Below are positions 16,489 to 25,698 of a DNA stretch of 64,000 nucleotides, piece by piece. Source of the stretch: Streptomyces sp. cf386 (GTDB lineage: Bacteria > Actinomycetota > Actinomycetes > Streptomycetales > Streptomycetaceae); NCBI RefSeq assembly GCF_900103585.1, contig NZ_FNHV01000007.1:1-64000 (forward strand), in the 5' to 3' direction. The translations under genes and the position numbers were made by a program. Under the pieces are notes generated by a model. That model had not been told where the DNA came from. It saw only the letters and a list, made by a program, of their open reading frames with translations, and searched no databases. Position 1 is the first letter of the stretch; each line of letters starts with the position of its first letter.

Positions 16489-17243
16489 GGTTGGTTCTCT
16501 CCCTCGGGGGCCGGAGCTGGGACGGGCTTCACTCTAGTAGGACGTCCGAAGCGGGCCCACGCGAAGCCGAAGCCCAGTCCGAAGCCCACCAGGTGCGCCA
16601 GGTACGCCACCCCCGGCCCCTGGTCCGCCCGCCCCGCCGCCACCCACTGCAGGGCCACCCAGAAGGGCAGCACCACCCAGGCCGGGAAGCGCAGCGGCAG
16701 GAAGAGCAGGAACGGGAGCAGGCTTGTCACGCGCGCCCCGGGGAAGAGGAACAGGAACGCGCCGAGGACGGCCGAGATCGCCCCGGACGCGCCGACCAGG
16801 GACTGGGTGGAGTCGTCGTTGGCGGCCGCGTAGCCCAGCAGGGCCAGGTAGCCGCAGCCGAGGTAGAAGAGCGTGAACTGGACGCGGCCCATCCGATCCT
16901 CGGTCATCGCGCCGAAGACGTAGAGGAAGAGCATGTTGCCGAGCAGGTGCACCCAGCTGCCGTGCACGAAGAGGGCCGTGGCAGGAGTGAGGGCGGCCCG
17001 GGGCGTCCCCTTGAACAGCTCCGCGGGGACCACGCCCCAGCGGTGGAAATAGGCCCGCTGCGCGGCGAGCAGCCCCTCGCCGGAGCCGTACGTCGGATTG
17101 AGCCCCGCGGCCGGGCCGATCAGGAAGAGCAGCGAGCACAGGGCGATCAGCCCGTACGTCACCGGCGCCGGCGACCGCCGGGCCGATCGGCCCGCCCTGC
17201 CGAACCGCGTCCCGAAATGCGCCACGCTCCAGTCGCCGATCAT
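16485..17243 (-). CDS. Rhomboid-family intramembrane serine protease
   Basis: Membrane protease of 252 residues with six or seven helices. The catalytic dyad is visible: Ser153 in GASGAIS and His217 in AHLVGFGLG; His94 and Asn103 in the HGSWVHLLGNM segment supply the oxyanion region. The ATG for MIGDWSV is chosen because it gives a normal rhomboid N-terminus; the frame continues open upstream without a convincing start. It is translationally coupled to the RAM-domain protein. Confidence 0.9.
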   Translation of the reverse strand: MIGDWSVAHFGTRFGRAGRSARRSPAPVTYGLIALCSLLFLIGPAAGLNPTYGSGEGLLAAQRAYFHRWGVVPAELFKGTPRAALTPATALFVHGSWVHLLGNMLFLYVFGAMTEDRMGRVQFTLFYLGCGYLALLGYAAANDDSTQSLVGASGAISAVLGAFLFLFPGARVTSLLPFLLFLPLRFPAWVVLPFWVALQWVAAGRADQGPGVAYLAHLVGFGLGFGFAWARFGRPTRVKPVPAPAPEGENQP

Positions 17244-17411
17244 GAACACAGAGCATGACGTAACGGGACGCAGCCGCACAGACCGCCTCGCCGCCCGAGA
17301 CGGACAGGCGGTGAGTACCCGCCAGGCCGTAGGGTTACGAGCCACACGCACCGGGGAGTCCCGAAGCGTCACTGACAATAGAAGACCTAGAAGGAAAAGA
17401 GCACGGTCACG

Positions 17412-17651
17412 ATGACGGTTCCCCTGCCGACCGACACGACGCGGTGGCGCTGCACCCTCTGCGGCAACCTCACGCGCTTCGACGTGACGCGCTCGTCCAA
17501 GGTCGTGGAGTACATCCACCTCGATCTGGCCGGTGCGCCGAAGGTCGAGGAGCGCGAGGTGCTCAGTGAGACGATCGAGTCGGTGCGCTGCCGCTGGTGC
17601 AACGCCGTGGACAAGGTGGAACTCGTGGACAGGCCGGGCGCCGACTCCTGA
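17412..17651 (+). CDS. Small zinc-ribbon-like protein
   Basis: Protein of 79 residues with two CxxC pairs, CTLCGN near residue 14 and CRWCNA near residue 60, arranged as a likely zinc ribbon around a beta-rich middle. Family function unknown to me. It starts at an ATG preceded by AGAAGGAAAAG and lies 40 bp upstream of the NYN-domain gene, with which it is probably co-transcribed; both could act on nucleic acid. Confidence 0.75.
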   Translation: MTVPLPTDTTRWRCTLCGNLTRFDVTRSSKVVEYIHLDLAGAPKVEEREVLSETIESVRCRWCNAVDKVELVDRPGADS

Positions 17652-17691
17652 CGGGAGCGCGGCCCCGCACAGGCAATTGGGGTGTTGACGG

Positions 17692-19035
17692 ATGGTGGAG
17701 ACACAAGGCGGGGGGCCGGGCGACGGCGCCGCTGAGGTGCTCGACCGTCCGCTGCCCGACGGTGTACGGCGCAAGGTCGTACAGATCGTGTCCGACGGCT
17801 TCGGCGGGCTGACCGTCGGCGAACTGCCCGCGCAGCTGCGGCAGTACGCCAGGTTCGCCCCGAACCGCCGGGCCAAGTTCGCCGGCAACGCGATGGCCGC
17901 GGCGCTGGAGACCGATCCGCTGTTCCGGCAGCGCATCGGGGAGAAGTTCAGAGAGGCCCAGCCGGAGCTCTCCGGCGCTCTCGACACCGGCTCGGCGCCT
18001 GCGGCCGCGGACCCGCTCGACGTGGCGGCCGCGGCCTATGTTCTGCGGCCCACCGGCTGGGTCAAGCTGGTCACCGCGGCCGGCGAGGAGGCCCAGCGGG
18101 CCGACGCCGAGCGCGCCGACGAGGAGAGCCGCGCCGAGCTGGAGCGGCTGCGCGAGGAACTCGCCCACGCCCGCGAGCACACCCGGCAGGAGACGGAGCG
18201 GCTGCGCACCGAGCTGGACGCGGCGAAGAAGGAAGCCGAATCGCTTCACCGAAAACTGCGCTCCGCCCTCAGTGACGTCAAGCGCGGCGAGGCCGCCCTG
18301 CGCAAGATCCAGGGCGAGATCGAGACCGTGCGCTCCGAGGGGCACACCCAGGTCTCCGCGGCCGAGAGCGAGACCCGGCGGCTCAAGGCGCGGCTCGGGG
18401 AGGCCGAGGCCGCCCTGGAGGCCACACGCCGGGCGGCACGCGAGGGACGCAGCGTCGAGGACATGCGCGTACGGCTGCTGCTCGACACCCTGCTGGACGC
18501 CACCCAAGGGCTGCGCCGGGAGCTGGCGTTGCCGCCGGTGTCCGTGCGGCCCGCCGAGACCGTGGACGCGGTCGAACCGGGACGAATGACCCCGAAGGAC
18601 ATCGCCGCCCGGGCCCTGTCCGAGAACGACCCCGCGATCCTCGACCAGCTCCTCGCCCTGCCGCAGGCGCACTTGGTCGTCGACGGCTACAACGTCACCA
18701 AGACCGGCTATCCCCAGATGCCGCTGGAGAAGCAGCGGTTGAGGCTCCTCGGCCAGCTCTCGCAGCTCGCCGCCCAAACCGGGGCAGAAGTGACCTGTGT
18801 CTTCGACGGGGCCGAACTTGCCGCACCGGTGCTGCTGGCGCCGCCGCGCGGGGTGCGGGTGCTGTTCTCCAAGCCGGGCGTGACCGCCGACGAGTTGATC
18901 CGCCAGCTGGTGCGCGCCGAGCCTCCGGGCCGTCCGGTCATCGTCGCCTCGACCGACCGCGAGGTCGCCGACGGGGTGGCCCGGGCCGGAGCGCGTCCGG
19001 TGGCTTCTGTGGTGCTTCTCAAGCGACTGTCCTGA
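17692..19035 (+). CDS. NYN (YacP-like) RNase-domain protein with coiled coil
   Basis: Protein of 447 residues. The N-terminal third is a conserved helical region, about 135-255 is a strongly charged coiled coil, and the C-terminal 120 residues are a YacP-like NYN/PIN-type nuclease domain starting HLVVDGYNV with Asp331 and followed by CVFDGAE and VASTDREVADGVARAG, the expected acidic metal site. In Bacillus, YacP/Rae1 cleaves ribosome-associated mRNA; a similar RNA-decay role is likely but unproven here. Confidence 0.85.
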   Translation: MVETQGGGPGDGAAEVLDRPLPDGVRRKVVQIVSDGFGGLTVGELPAQLRQYARFAPNRRAKFAGNAMAAALETDPLFRQRIGEKFREAQPELSGALDTGSAPAAADPLDVAAAAYVLRPTGWVKLVTAAGEEAQRADAERADEESRAELERLREELAHAREHTRQETERLRTELDAAKKEAESLHRKLRSALSDVKRGEAALRKIQGEIETVRSEGHTQVSAAESETRRLKARLGEAEAALEATRRAAREGRSVEDMRVRLLLDTLLDATQGLRRELALPPVSVRPAETVDAVEPGRMTPKDIAARALSENDPAILDQLLALPQAHLVVDGYNVTKTGYPQMPLEKQRLRLLGQLSQLAAQTGAEVTCVFDGAELAAPVLLAPPRGVRVLFSKPGVTADELIRQLVRAEPPGRPVIVASTDREVADGVARAGARPVASVVLLKRLS

Positions 19036-19164
19036 AAGCGCCAACGTACTGGCGCAATGCCCGAATTGGCCGGGCTGTCACGCAACGTAGCGTCAAGCGC
19101 GCGTTACCGCATGTGAGTTGTGTGTAAAGAATGATGGGTGTGACGAGATTTTTCGTGTGAGGAT

Positions 19165-19194
19165 TTGATCTGATCACAAGAGGGTCACTAGGGT
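19165..19194 (+). promoter_or_regulatory. Promoter of the first NlpC/P60 gene
   Basis: TTGATC (19165-19170) and TAGGGT (19189-19194) are 18 bp apart, giving a start near 19201. The rest of the 181-bp gap holds two small hairpins just after the NYN gene (around 19038-19077) and nothing else recognisable. Confidence 0.55.
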
Positions 19195-19246
19195 CTGGCG
19201 TCGAACCTCCGAGCGGGTGATCACTCACAAGAAGGGTTTCACCTCA

Positions 19247-20281
19247 GTGGCGTCCCACCGTCGACCCAAGCAGCCGAGCCGAGCACGCGTGACCGTGCTG
19301 ACCACCGCGGCGGCTGCTGCCGTGGCCATCAGTTCGCAGGCCGCCAACGCGGCCCCCAGCGAGAAGCCGAGCAAGGACGAGGTCAAGGCCAAGGTCGACG
19401 CGCTCTACGAGCAGGCCGAGCAGGCCACCGAGAAGTTCAACGGCGCCAAGGAGAAGCAGGAGAAGCTCCAGAAGGAGATCTCCACGATCCAGGACAACGT
19501 CGCCCGCGGCCAGGAAGAGCTCAACGAGCTGCGCGACGCGATGGGCCTGGCCGCCGCCGCCCAGTACCGCACGGGCAGCATCGACTCCTCCCTCCAGCTG
19601 TTCCTGTCGTCGAACCCGGACGACTACCTGGACAAGGCGTCCACCGCCGACCAGCTCAGCGCCCAGCAGGTCGACTCGCTGAAGAAGATCCAGGAGAAGC
19701 AGCGCGAGCTCTCCCAGCAGCGCGCCGAGGCCGCCGACAAGCTCAAGGACCTCGCCTCCACCCGCACCGAGCTGGGCAAGAAGAAGAAGGAAGTCCAGGG
19801 CAAGCTCGCCGAGGCGCAGAAGCTGCTCAACACCCTGACGGCCGCCGAGAAGGCCGCCATGGCCGCCGAGGAGGCCCGCGCCAGCCGCTCCGCCGCGGAC
19901 CGCGTGGACCTCGGCAACGTCGGCTCCGCCTCCGGCCGGGCCCAGGCCGCCTTCCAGGCCGCCCAGAGCCAGATCGGCAAGCCGTACGTCTACGGCGCCA
20001 CCGGCACCGCCTCCTACGACTGCTCGGGCCTCACCTCCTGGGCCTACGCCCAGGCCGGCGTCTCCATCCCGCGCACCTCGCAGGCCCAGGCCAACGCCGG
20101 CACCCGGATCTACTCGCAGAGCCAGCTCAAGGTCGGTGACCTGGTCATCTTCTACGGCGACCTGCACCACGTCGGTTTCTATGCGGGCAACGGCCAGATC
20201 CTGCACGCCCCGCGCAGCGGCACGGTCGTGCGCTACGAGTCGATCAACAACATGCCGTTCCAGTTCGGCGTCCGGATCTGA
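19247..20281 (+). CDS. Secreted NlpC/P60 peptidoglycan endopeptidase
   Basis: Secreted cysteine peptidase of 344 residues, RipA-like. A signal peptide (VASHRRPKQPSRARV start, cleavage near AANA-APS) is followed by a long coiled-coil region (about 45-215) and a C-terminal NlpC/P60 domain with catalytic Cys259 in YDCSGLTSWAY, His in DLHHVGFYAG and a later HAPRSG. It probably cuts D-Glu-mDAP bonds. The GTG at 19247 has GAAGGG upstream and gives a normal signal peptide; an earlier GTG at 19217 would add 10 residues. A paralogue follows in tandem. Confidence 0.92.
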   Translation: MASHRRPKQPSRARVTVLTTAAAAAVAISSQAANAAPSEKPSKDEVKAKVDALYEQAEQATEKFNGAKEKQEKLQKEISTIQDNVARGQEELNELRDAMGLAAAAQYRTGSIDSSLQLFLSSNPDDYLDKASTADQLSAQQVDSLKKIQEKQRELSQQRAEAADKLKDLASTRTELGKKKKEVQGKLAEAQKLLNTLTAAEKAAMAAEEARASRSAADRVDLGNVGSASGRAQAAFQAAQSQIGKPYVYGATGTASYDCSGLTSWAYAQAGVSIPRTSQAQANAGTRIYSQSQLKVGDLVIFYGDLHHVGFYAGNGQILHAPRSGTVVRYESINNMPFQFGVRI

Positions 20282-20357
20282 CCCCGGCCGTACGCCTCCA
20301 AGATCAACACGACGTGCCGCCCGAACGAGCGAATCACGACGACACTCGCTGACCCCG

Positions 20358-20391
20358 CGCCCCGCCGATGACCTGCGTCAGAGGCGGGGCG
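20358..20391 (+). terminator. Hairpin between the NlpC/P60 genes
   Basis: CGCCCCGCC (20358-20366) pairs with GGCGGGGCG (20383-20391), loop 16 nt. It likely terminates the first NlpC/P60 transcript. Confidence 0.65.
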
Positions 20392-20512
20392 TCACTGTGT
20401 GTGCCCGCGGAGGTCGTTGGTCGCCGCCCCGACACGGAGCTACTGTCTGCCGCGTTTCCCCCGCAGCCGGGGGAACGGTCCTTGTCCGCGAGCGGAAGGA
20501 GAGCGGCTTCCC

Positions 20513-21526
20513 GTGGGGTCCCATCGCCGTCTTGCATCGTCCGGGTTCGACCGGGGCGCCGGTACAGCGCTCTGCGTCATGTCAGCAGCCGCCACGGCCC
20601 TCGGGGTCGTACCCGCCACGGCCACGCCGCACGACGACACCCGGGCCAAGGTGGACCGCCTCTACGAGGAGGCCGAGAAGGCCACCGAGGCCTACAACAA
20701 GGCCGACGAGCGCGCCGACGGGCTTCGCGACCAGGTGAGCCGGGCACAGGACCGGATCGCCCGGAAGCAGGAGAGCATCAACTCCATGCGGGACGCCCTC
20801 GGTTCGCTGGCCGGCGCCCAGTACCGGTCCGGCGGCATCGACCCCTCCCTGGCCCTGCTGCTCTCCGACGATCCGGCCGACTACCTCGACAGGGCCGCCC
20901 GGATCGCCCGGATCAGCGCCCACCAGGCCGGCCAGCTGGAGGAACTCCAGGACGCCATGCGCGTCCTCGCCCAGGAGCGCGCCGAGGCGGGGAAGAAACT
21001 CATCGACCTGGACAAGAGCCGCAAGGCCGTCGCCGCCCACAAGCGGACCGTCGAGCGCAAACTCGCCCAGGCCCGCAGGCTCCTCAACACGCTCACGGCG
21101 AGCGACCGCGCCGCCTACGACCGCGCCACCCGTTCAAGCCGCGACGTCATGCCCGACTTCTTCGGCGGCGGCGCGCCCTCGGGCCGTGCCGCAGCCGCCC
21201 TGGCCGCCGCCCACTCCGCCGTGGGCAAGCCGTACGTCTGGGGCGCCAACGGCCCCTCCGGGTTCGACTGTTCGGGCCTGATCCAGTGGTCGTACGCCCA
21301 GGCCGGCGTCGCCATGCCGCGCACCTCGCAGGGCCAGCGGTACGCCGGACGGCAGGTCTCGCTCGCCGAGGCCCGGCCCGGCGACGTGGTCACCTACCGC
21401 TCAGACGCCAGCCATGTCGGGATGTACGTCGGCAACGGCCAGGTGATCCACGCGCCCTACCCCGGCGCACCCGTGCGCTACGACCCGGTCGGCATGATGC
21501 CGGGGGCGACGGTCACCAGGGTCTGA
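20513..21526 (+). CDS. Secreted NlpC/P60 peptidoglycan endopeptidase, paralogue
   Basis: Second NlpC/P60 enzyme, 337 residues, same architecture as the preceding gene: signal peptide (about 1-37), coiled-coil region, C-terminal NlpC/P60 domain with Cys253 in FDCSGLIQWSY and His in SHVGMYVGNG. The GTG at 20513 is fixed by an excellent Shine-Dalgarno GGAAGGAGAG. The two copies align across most of their length and probably arose by tandem duplication; the region before the coiled coil and the charge of the linker differ most. Confidence 0.92.
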   Translation: MGSHRRLASSGFDRGAGTALCVMSAAATALGVVPATATPHDDTRAKVDRLYEEAEKATEAYNKADERADGLRDQVSRAQDRIARKQESINSMRDALGSLAGAQYRSGGIDPSLALLLSDDPADYLDRAARIARISAHQAGQLEELQDAMRVLAQERAEAGKKLIDLDKSRKAVAAHKRTVERKLAQARRLLNTLTASDRAAYDRATRSSRDVMPDFFGGGAPSGRAAAALAAAHSAVGKPYVWGANGPSGFDCSGLIQWSYAQAGVAMPRTSQGQRYAGRQVSLAEARPGDVVTYRSDASHVGMYVGNGQVIHAPYPGAPVRYDPVGMMPGATVTRV

Positions 21527-21569
21527 CGCGGGTCTGACCTCCGCGCCCGCGCCGCCGTACGATCGGGAA

Positions 21570-22763
21570 GTGGCCGGTCGAAGGCGGGCGTCGGGAACGC
21601 GAGTCGTCGTGGCGCTCTGTCTGCTGTTCGTCTCCCTGATGGGCTGCGGCGGACGGTCCGCCACCGACAGCGCGCGGGCCGACGTGCAGCGCCTCCTCGA
21701 CGGGCGGGCGGCGGCGGTCCTCGACCGCGACCGGGCGGCTTTCCTGCGCACGGGCGCCCAGGACTGGTTCGGCAACGTGCGAGCCCTGCCCCTCGCAGAC
21801 TGGTCGTACCGCCTGACCCGGCTGCACCGCACCGGCGACACCGCCACCGCCGAGGCCGAACTGCGCTACCGCGTCCGGGGCTACGACCGCGCCCCGGTCA
21901 GCGCCGGCCGCACGCTCAGCCTGAGCCTGGACGCGGGGGGCCGCTGGTACGTCGAGGCCGAGCGGCCCGCGAAGGGCTCCGCCGAGCAGCTGTGGGACCA
22001 GGGCGCGGTGAGCGTCGTACGGGGTGAGCACAGCCTCGTCATGGGCGTGGGGCAGTCCGCCGAGGCGCTGCGGCAGTACGCGGAGCTGGCGGACGGCGCG
22101 GTACCGGCCGTGTCGCAGGCGTGGGGCACGGACTGGCCCGGGCAGATCGTGGTCCTGGTACCGGCCTCGCTAGGCGACATGGCGGGGCTCCTAGGCTCGC
22201 CCGAATCCTCCTACCGCGGGATCGCCGCGGTCACCACCGGCGAGACCGGCGCCCCGGCGAACGCGCCCGCGGACCGGATCATCGTCAACCCCGACGCGTA
22301 CGGCGTGCTCGGCGCCACCGGCAAGCAGGTCGTCCTCACCCACGAGACCACCCATGTCGCCACCCGCGCCCACACCACCGCCGCCACCCCGCTGTGGCTC
22401 TCCGAGGGCTACGCCGACCGGGTCGGCTATCTCGGCAGCGGACGCTCCCCGTCCCAGGCCGCGCCCGAACTGTGGCGTGCGGTGACCGAGGGCCGGGTAC
22501 CGGAGGCACTCCCCGCCGACGCGGACTTCGGCTTCACCGGCGACTCGGGCAAGCTGGCGCGGGCCTACGAGAGCGGGTGGCTGGCCTGCCGGTTGATCGC
22601 GGAGCGCTGGGGCGAGGTCAGACTCGTCGAGTTCTACCGGGCCGTGGGCGCGCACGAGGGACGGGCAGGGGCGGTCGAGGGGGCGCTGAAGGACGTACTC
22701 GGGACGTCGCTGGAGGAGTTCACCGCCGCGTGGCGGGCGTATCTGCGGGCTCAGCTCGGCTGA
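21570..22763 (+). CDS. Lipoprotein with gluzincin-like metallopeptidase motif
   Basis: Protein of 397 residues with a signal peptide and lipobox VSLMGC near residue 27. The C-terminal half has a zinc-peptidase signature HETTH (His258, Glu259, His262) with a downstream Glu279 in LSEGYAD as third ligand, the gluzincin layout. The N-terminal half looks like a compact SnoaL/NTF2-like segment (tentative). It follows the NlpC/P60 pair by 43 bp, suggesting a cell-surface role together with wall turnover. Confidence 0.8.
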   Translation: MAGRRRASGTRVVVALCLLFVSLMGCGGRSATDSARADVQRLLDGRAAAVLDRDRAAFLRTGAQDWFGNVRALPLADWSYRLTRLHRTGDTATAEAELRYRVRGYDRAPVSAGRTLSLSLDAGGRWYVEAERPAKGSAEQLWDQGAVSVVRGEHSLVMGVGQSAEALRQYAELADGAVPAVSQAWGTDWPGQIVVLVPASLGDMAGLLGSPESSYRGIAAVTTGETGAPANAPADRIIVNPDAYGVLGATGKQVVLTHETTHVATRAHTTAATPLWLSEGYADRVGYLGSGRSPSQAAPELWRAVTEGRVPEALPADADFGFTGDSGKLARAYESGWLACRLIAERWGEVRLVEFYRAVGAHEGRAGAVEGALKDVLGTSLEEFTAAWRAYLRAQLG

Positions 22764-22963
22764 TCGAGCTGCGCGATGGCCTCCGTGAGCCACGCGCGTT
22801 CCGCCTCCCCGGTGGCCCGGGCGACCCGCAGCATGCCTTGCCGGAACAGATCGCCGGCCTCCTCCAGCCGTACCGGCTCGCCGCCCTCGTAGAAGAAGCT
22901 CGTGGGCGCGGTGAGGAACTCCAGCCTGCGGCGTGCTTCATCGCGCTCGGCGGGGTCTTCGAG
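22751..22963 (-). pseudogene. C-terminal remnant of an unidentified gene
   Basis: The minus-strand frame reads about 70 protein-like residues (AERDEARRRLEF, then FFYEGGEPVRLEEAGDLFRQGM) to a stop at 22751-22753, but no start codon or Shine-Dalgarno precedes it; further upstream the frame becomes meaningless antisense of the next gene. I read it as the tail of a truncated gene whose 5' part is missing. Family not recognised. Confidence 0.5.
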
Positions 22964-23176
22964 GGGAGCGGGGGAGCGCCGGTGCTGCTGCGGGTGACCC
23001 TGCTCGGTACGGCCGTACAGCTGCCGCTCGCCTTCGGGCTGTCCGGCCTCGGCCTGCCCGGCGCGTGCCTGGCGCTGGCGCTCGCCATGGCGGCGCAGTG
23101 CGCGGCGGTGCCGGTGCTGCTGCGGCGGGTCCGGCGTCAGGAGGGCGGGGACGTCTCCTTGGTGCGGGTGGCCTGA
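22950..23176 (+). pseudogene. C-terminal remnant of a MATE-type transporter
   Basis: The plus-strand frame gives about 70 residues resembling the last two helices of a MATE-family exporter (VLLRVTLLGTAVQLP and LPGACLALALAMAAQCAAV, then a basic tail) ending at 23176. There is no usable start and the other ten helices are absent. It abuts, back to back, the minus-strand remnant at 22751-22963 and runs 40 bp into the end of the mannosyltransferase gene. Confidence 0.55.
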
Positions 23177-24372
23177 GGCGGCACGCGGAGCGGGGCGGTC
23201 CGGGTGACGGTCGAGCGCCAGAGCACGCGGGCCGCGAGGAGCGTGGCGAGGACCAGCAGGCCGTTGCGGAGGAACAGCAGGGTGACACCGCGGGCGTCGC
23301 TGGCGACGACGTTCGCGAACCAGACCGGGAACTCCAGGACCGTCACGAAGCACGCCGCCAGGACCAGGACGACGGGGAACCCCATCCGGCTGTCGCGGAA
23401 GCACAGGCACACGGCCGCCAGGCCCACCAGCCACACCATGTACTGCGGGCTGATCACCCGGCTGGTCGTCACGAACATCAGCACCGCCACGAAGGCCGCG
23501 TCCGCGAGCGTGTGCGCGTGGAACCGCCGCGCCCGCAGCCGCCACAGCAGCAGCCACCCGAAGGCGAGCCCGCTGAGGGCGAGGGCGGCCGTGCTGACGA
23601 CGTCGACGTACGGGCCGAGGAACTCCACCGAGCCGTAGTTCAGCAGCACCTGGCCGTCCCAGCCGTACTGCCGGGCCACATGGAAGACCAGCGAGCCCAG
23701 CGACTCCACCTCGGTGCCCCGGTCGCGCTGGAAGGTCAGGAAGGCGAAGGCGCCGGGCATGGCGAGGGCGAACACCGCCGCGAGGGCGCCGGCGGTCAGC
23801 GCGGCCCAGCCCCAGGCGAGGCGCCTGCGGGCCGCGACCAGCAGCAGCACCGGCCACACCTTCAGCATCGCCCCGAGCGCCGTCAGCGCGCCCATCAGCC
23901 GGGGATGGCGGGCACCCGCGAGCAGCGCGGCCACGGCGACGGCGGTGACCATGACGTCGTAGCGCGCGTACACGGTCGGTCCGAGCAGCGGTACGCCCAG
24001 CACCCACACCCAGGCCCCGCGCAGCGTCCGGCCCGGGCGCGGGCCCGCGTACAGCAGGAGCAGCAGCGCGGCCAGGTCGGCGGCGAAGGCGAGGACGAAG
24101 AAGGCCGACGGGTAGTCCAGCCAGAACACCAGCGCGGGGGAGAGGATCGCGAGGGCCGCGGCGGGCGGGTACTGCCAGGTGACGTCGTCCAGCGGGAAGG
24201 TCCCGGTGCGCAGCACCTCGTACCAGCCCTGGTAGATCACCGACACGTCGCTGGTGACATCGGGACCCGGGAAGAGGTACACCTTGAACACGAAGAGCAG
24301 CAGGATCACCCTGGTCAGGGCCCAGATCCCCAGAAGCCACGCCAGGGGCCGCCACGTGCCCTTCGTCTCCAC
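23137..24372 (-). CDS. Polytopic GT87-type mannosyltransferase (DUF2029)
   Basis: Membrane glycosyltransferase of 411 residues with about ten helices, resembling the polyprenyl-phosphate-dependent GT87 (PimE-like, DUF2029) family; the acidic VTSDVSVIYQGW loop after the first helix and QYPPAAAL are typical. The start is the GTG at 24372, preceded by AGGGGA; the frame extends upstream without sense. It stands divergent from the PimB-type gene, so both may act in phosphatidylinositol mannoside or related glycolipid assembly. A polar tail ends the protein. Confidence 0.82.
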   Translation of the reverse strand: METKGTWRPLAWLLGIWALTRVILLLFVFKVYLFPGPDVTSDVSVIYQGWYEVLRTGTFPLDDVTWQYPPAAALAILSPALVFWLDYPSAFFVLAFAADLAALLLLLYAGPRPGRTLRGAWVWVLGVPLLGPTVYARYDVMVTAVAVAALLAGARHPRLMGALTALGAMLKVWPVLLLVAARRRLAWGWAALTAGALAAVFALAMPGAFAFLTFQRDRGTEVESLGSLVFHVARQYGWDGQVLLNYGSVEFLGPYVDVVSTAALALSGLAFGWLLLWRLRARRFHAHTLADAAFVAVLMFVTTSRVISPQYMVWLVGLAAVCLCFRDSRMGFPVVLVLAACFVTVLEFPVWFANVVASDARGVTLLFLRNGLLVLATLLAARVLWRSTVTRTAPLRVPPQATRTKETSPPS

Positions 24373-24472
24373 CGGATCCCCTGCCGTTCCCTGCCGTTCG
24401 ATTCCCGCCTTGAGGGGAACATGATGTCCCCTCCGGCTGTGAGCGGGCCATAAGCGTGGCCGAGCCCCGGCT

Positions 24473-24509
24473 GTGAACGGCGGCTTCGGTCGTGAACGGC
24501 GGCTTCGGT
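24473..24509. repeat. 18-bp direct repeat before pimB
   Basis: GTGAACGGCGGCTTCGGT occurs at 24473-24490 and again at 24492-24509, one base apart. The second copy runs into TAAGGT, a possible -10 ten bases before the pimB ATG, so the duplication doubles promoter-proximal DNA. Confidence 0.75.
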
Positions 24510-24522
24510 AAGGTCGGCGGCG

Positions 24523-25665
24523 ATGCACAAGACCCTGATCGTGACCAACGACTTCCCGCCCCGCCCCGGCGGCATCCAGGCGTTCCTGCACAACATGGCG
24601 CTGCGGCTCGACCCGGAGCAGCTGGTCGTCTACGCCTCCACCTGGAAGCGGAGCCGCGAAGGCATCGAGGCCACGGCCGCCTTCGACGCGGAGCAGCCCT
24701 TCACGGTCGTACGGGACCGTACGACGATGCTGCTGCCGACGCCCGGGGCGACCCGGCGGGCGGCCGGCCTGCTGCGCGAGCACGGGTGCACGTCGGTGTG
24801 GTTCGGCGCGGCGGCACCGCTCGGCCTGATGGCGCCGGCGCTGCGGAAGGCGGGCGCACAGCGGCTGGTGGCCACGACCCACGGTCATGAGGCGGGCTGG
24901 GCCCAGTTGCCCGCCGCCCGGCAGTTGCTGGGCCGGATCGGGGAGTCGACCGACACGATCACCTACCTCGGCGAGTACACGCGCTCGCGCATCGCGACCG
25001 CGCTGACGCCTCGGGCGGCCTCGCGGATGGTCCAACTGCCGCCGGGAGTGGACGAGAAGACCTTCCATCCGGGCTCGGGCGGCGACGAGATCCGGGCCCG
25101 GCTCGGCCTGACCGACCGCCCGGTGGTGGTCTGCGTCTCCCGACTGGTGCGGCGCAAGGGGCAGGACACCCTGATCCTCGCCATGCCCCGCATCCTGGCC
25201 ACCGAGCCGGAGGCCGTGCTGCTGATCGTCGGCGGCGGCCCCTACGAGAAGGACCTGCGACGGCTGGCGCACGAGACGGGCGTCGCCGACTCGGTCCGCT
25301 TCACGGGCCCGGTGCCCTGGTCCGAACTCCCCGCCCACTACGGCGCCGGCGACGTCTTCGCGATGCCGTGCCGGACGCGAAGGGGCGGCCTGGACGTGGA
25401 GGGCCTGGGCATCGTCTACCTGGAGGCTTCGGCAACGGGACTGCCGGTGGTCGCGGGCGACTCGGGCGGGGCGCCGGACGCCGTGCTGGACGGCGAGACG
25501 GGCTGGGTGGTGAGGGGCGGCTCCCCGGAGGAGGCGGCCGACCGCATCGTCACGCTCCTGGGAGACGCCGAACTCCGCCGGCGGATGGGGGAGCGGGGCA
25601 GGGAGTGGGTCGAGGAGAGGTGGCGCTGGGACCTGCTGGCGGAGAGGCTGCAAACGCTGCTGTAG
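24523..25665 (+). CDS. pimB: GT4 glycosyltransferase, PimB-type mannosyltransferase
   Basis: Cytosolic GT-B enzyme of 380 residues. The N-terminal TNDFPPRPGGIQAFLHNMA glycine loop, TTHGHEAGWA, CVSRLVRRKGQDTLI and the donor-site EGLGIVYLEASATGLPVV are those of GDP-mannose-dependent PimB enzymes that add the second mannose to phosphatidylinositol mannoside. The neighbourhood (acyl-CoA ligase, SRPBCC, ArsA-like ATPase downstream) matches the mycobacterial pimB-fadD15 locus. The gene symbol rests on sequence resemblance and context. Confidence 0.82.
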   Translation: MHKTLIVTNDFPPRPGGIQAFLHNMALRLDPEQLVVYASTWKRSREGIEATAAFDAEQPFTVVRDRTTMLLPTPGATRRAAGLLREHGCTSVWFGAAAPLGLMAPALRKAGAQRLVATTHGHEAGWAQLPAARQLLGRIGESTDTITYLGEYTRSRIATALTPRAASRMVQLPPGVDEKTFHPGSGGDEIRARLGLTDRPVVVCVSRLVRRKGQDTLILAMPRILATEPEAVLLIVGGGPYEKDLRRLAHETGVADSVRFTGPVPWSELPAHYGAGDVFAMPCRTRRGGLDVEGLGIVYLEASATGLPVVAGDSGGAPDAVLDGETGWVVRGGSPEEAADRIVTLLGDAELRRRMGERGREWVEERWRWDLLAERLQTLL

Positions 25666-25698
25666 GGCTTTTGGGGGCGCGGGGAAAGGGCCTTCAAG

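Noticed and set aside
19036..19216. c-di-AMP (ydaO) riboswitch upstream of the NlpC/P60 gene
   Set aside because: Some Streptomyces wall-hydrolase genes carry it, but the conserved GGGGAA-type and distal ydaO core motifs are not visible here.
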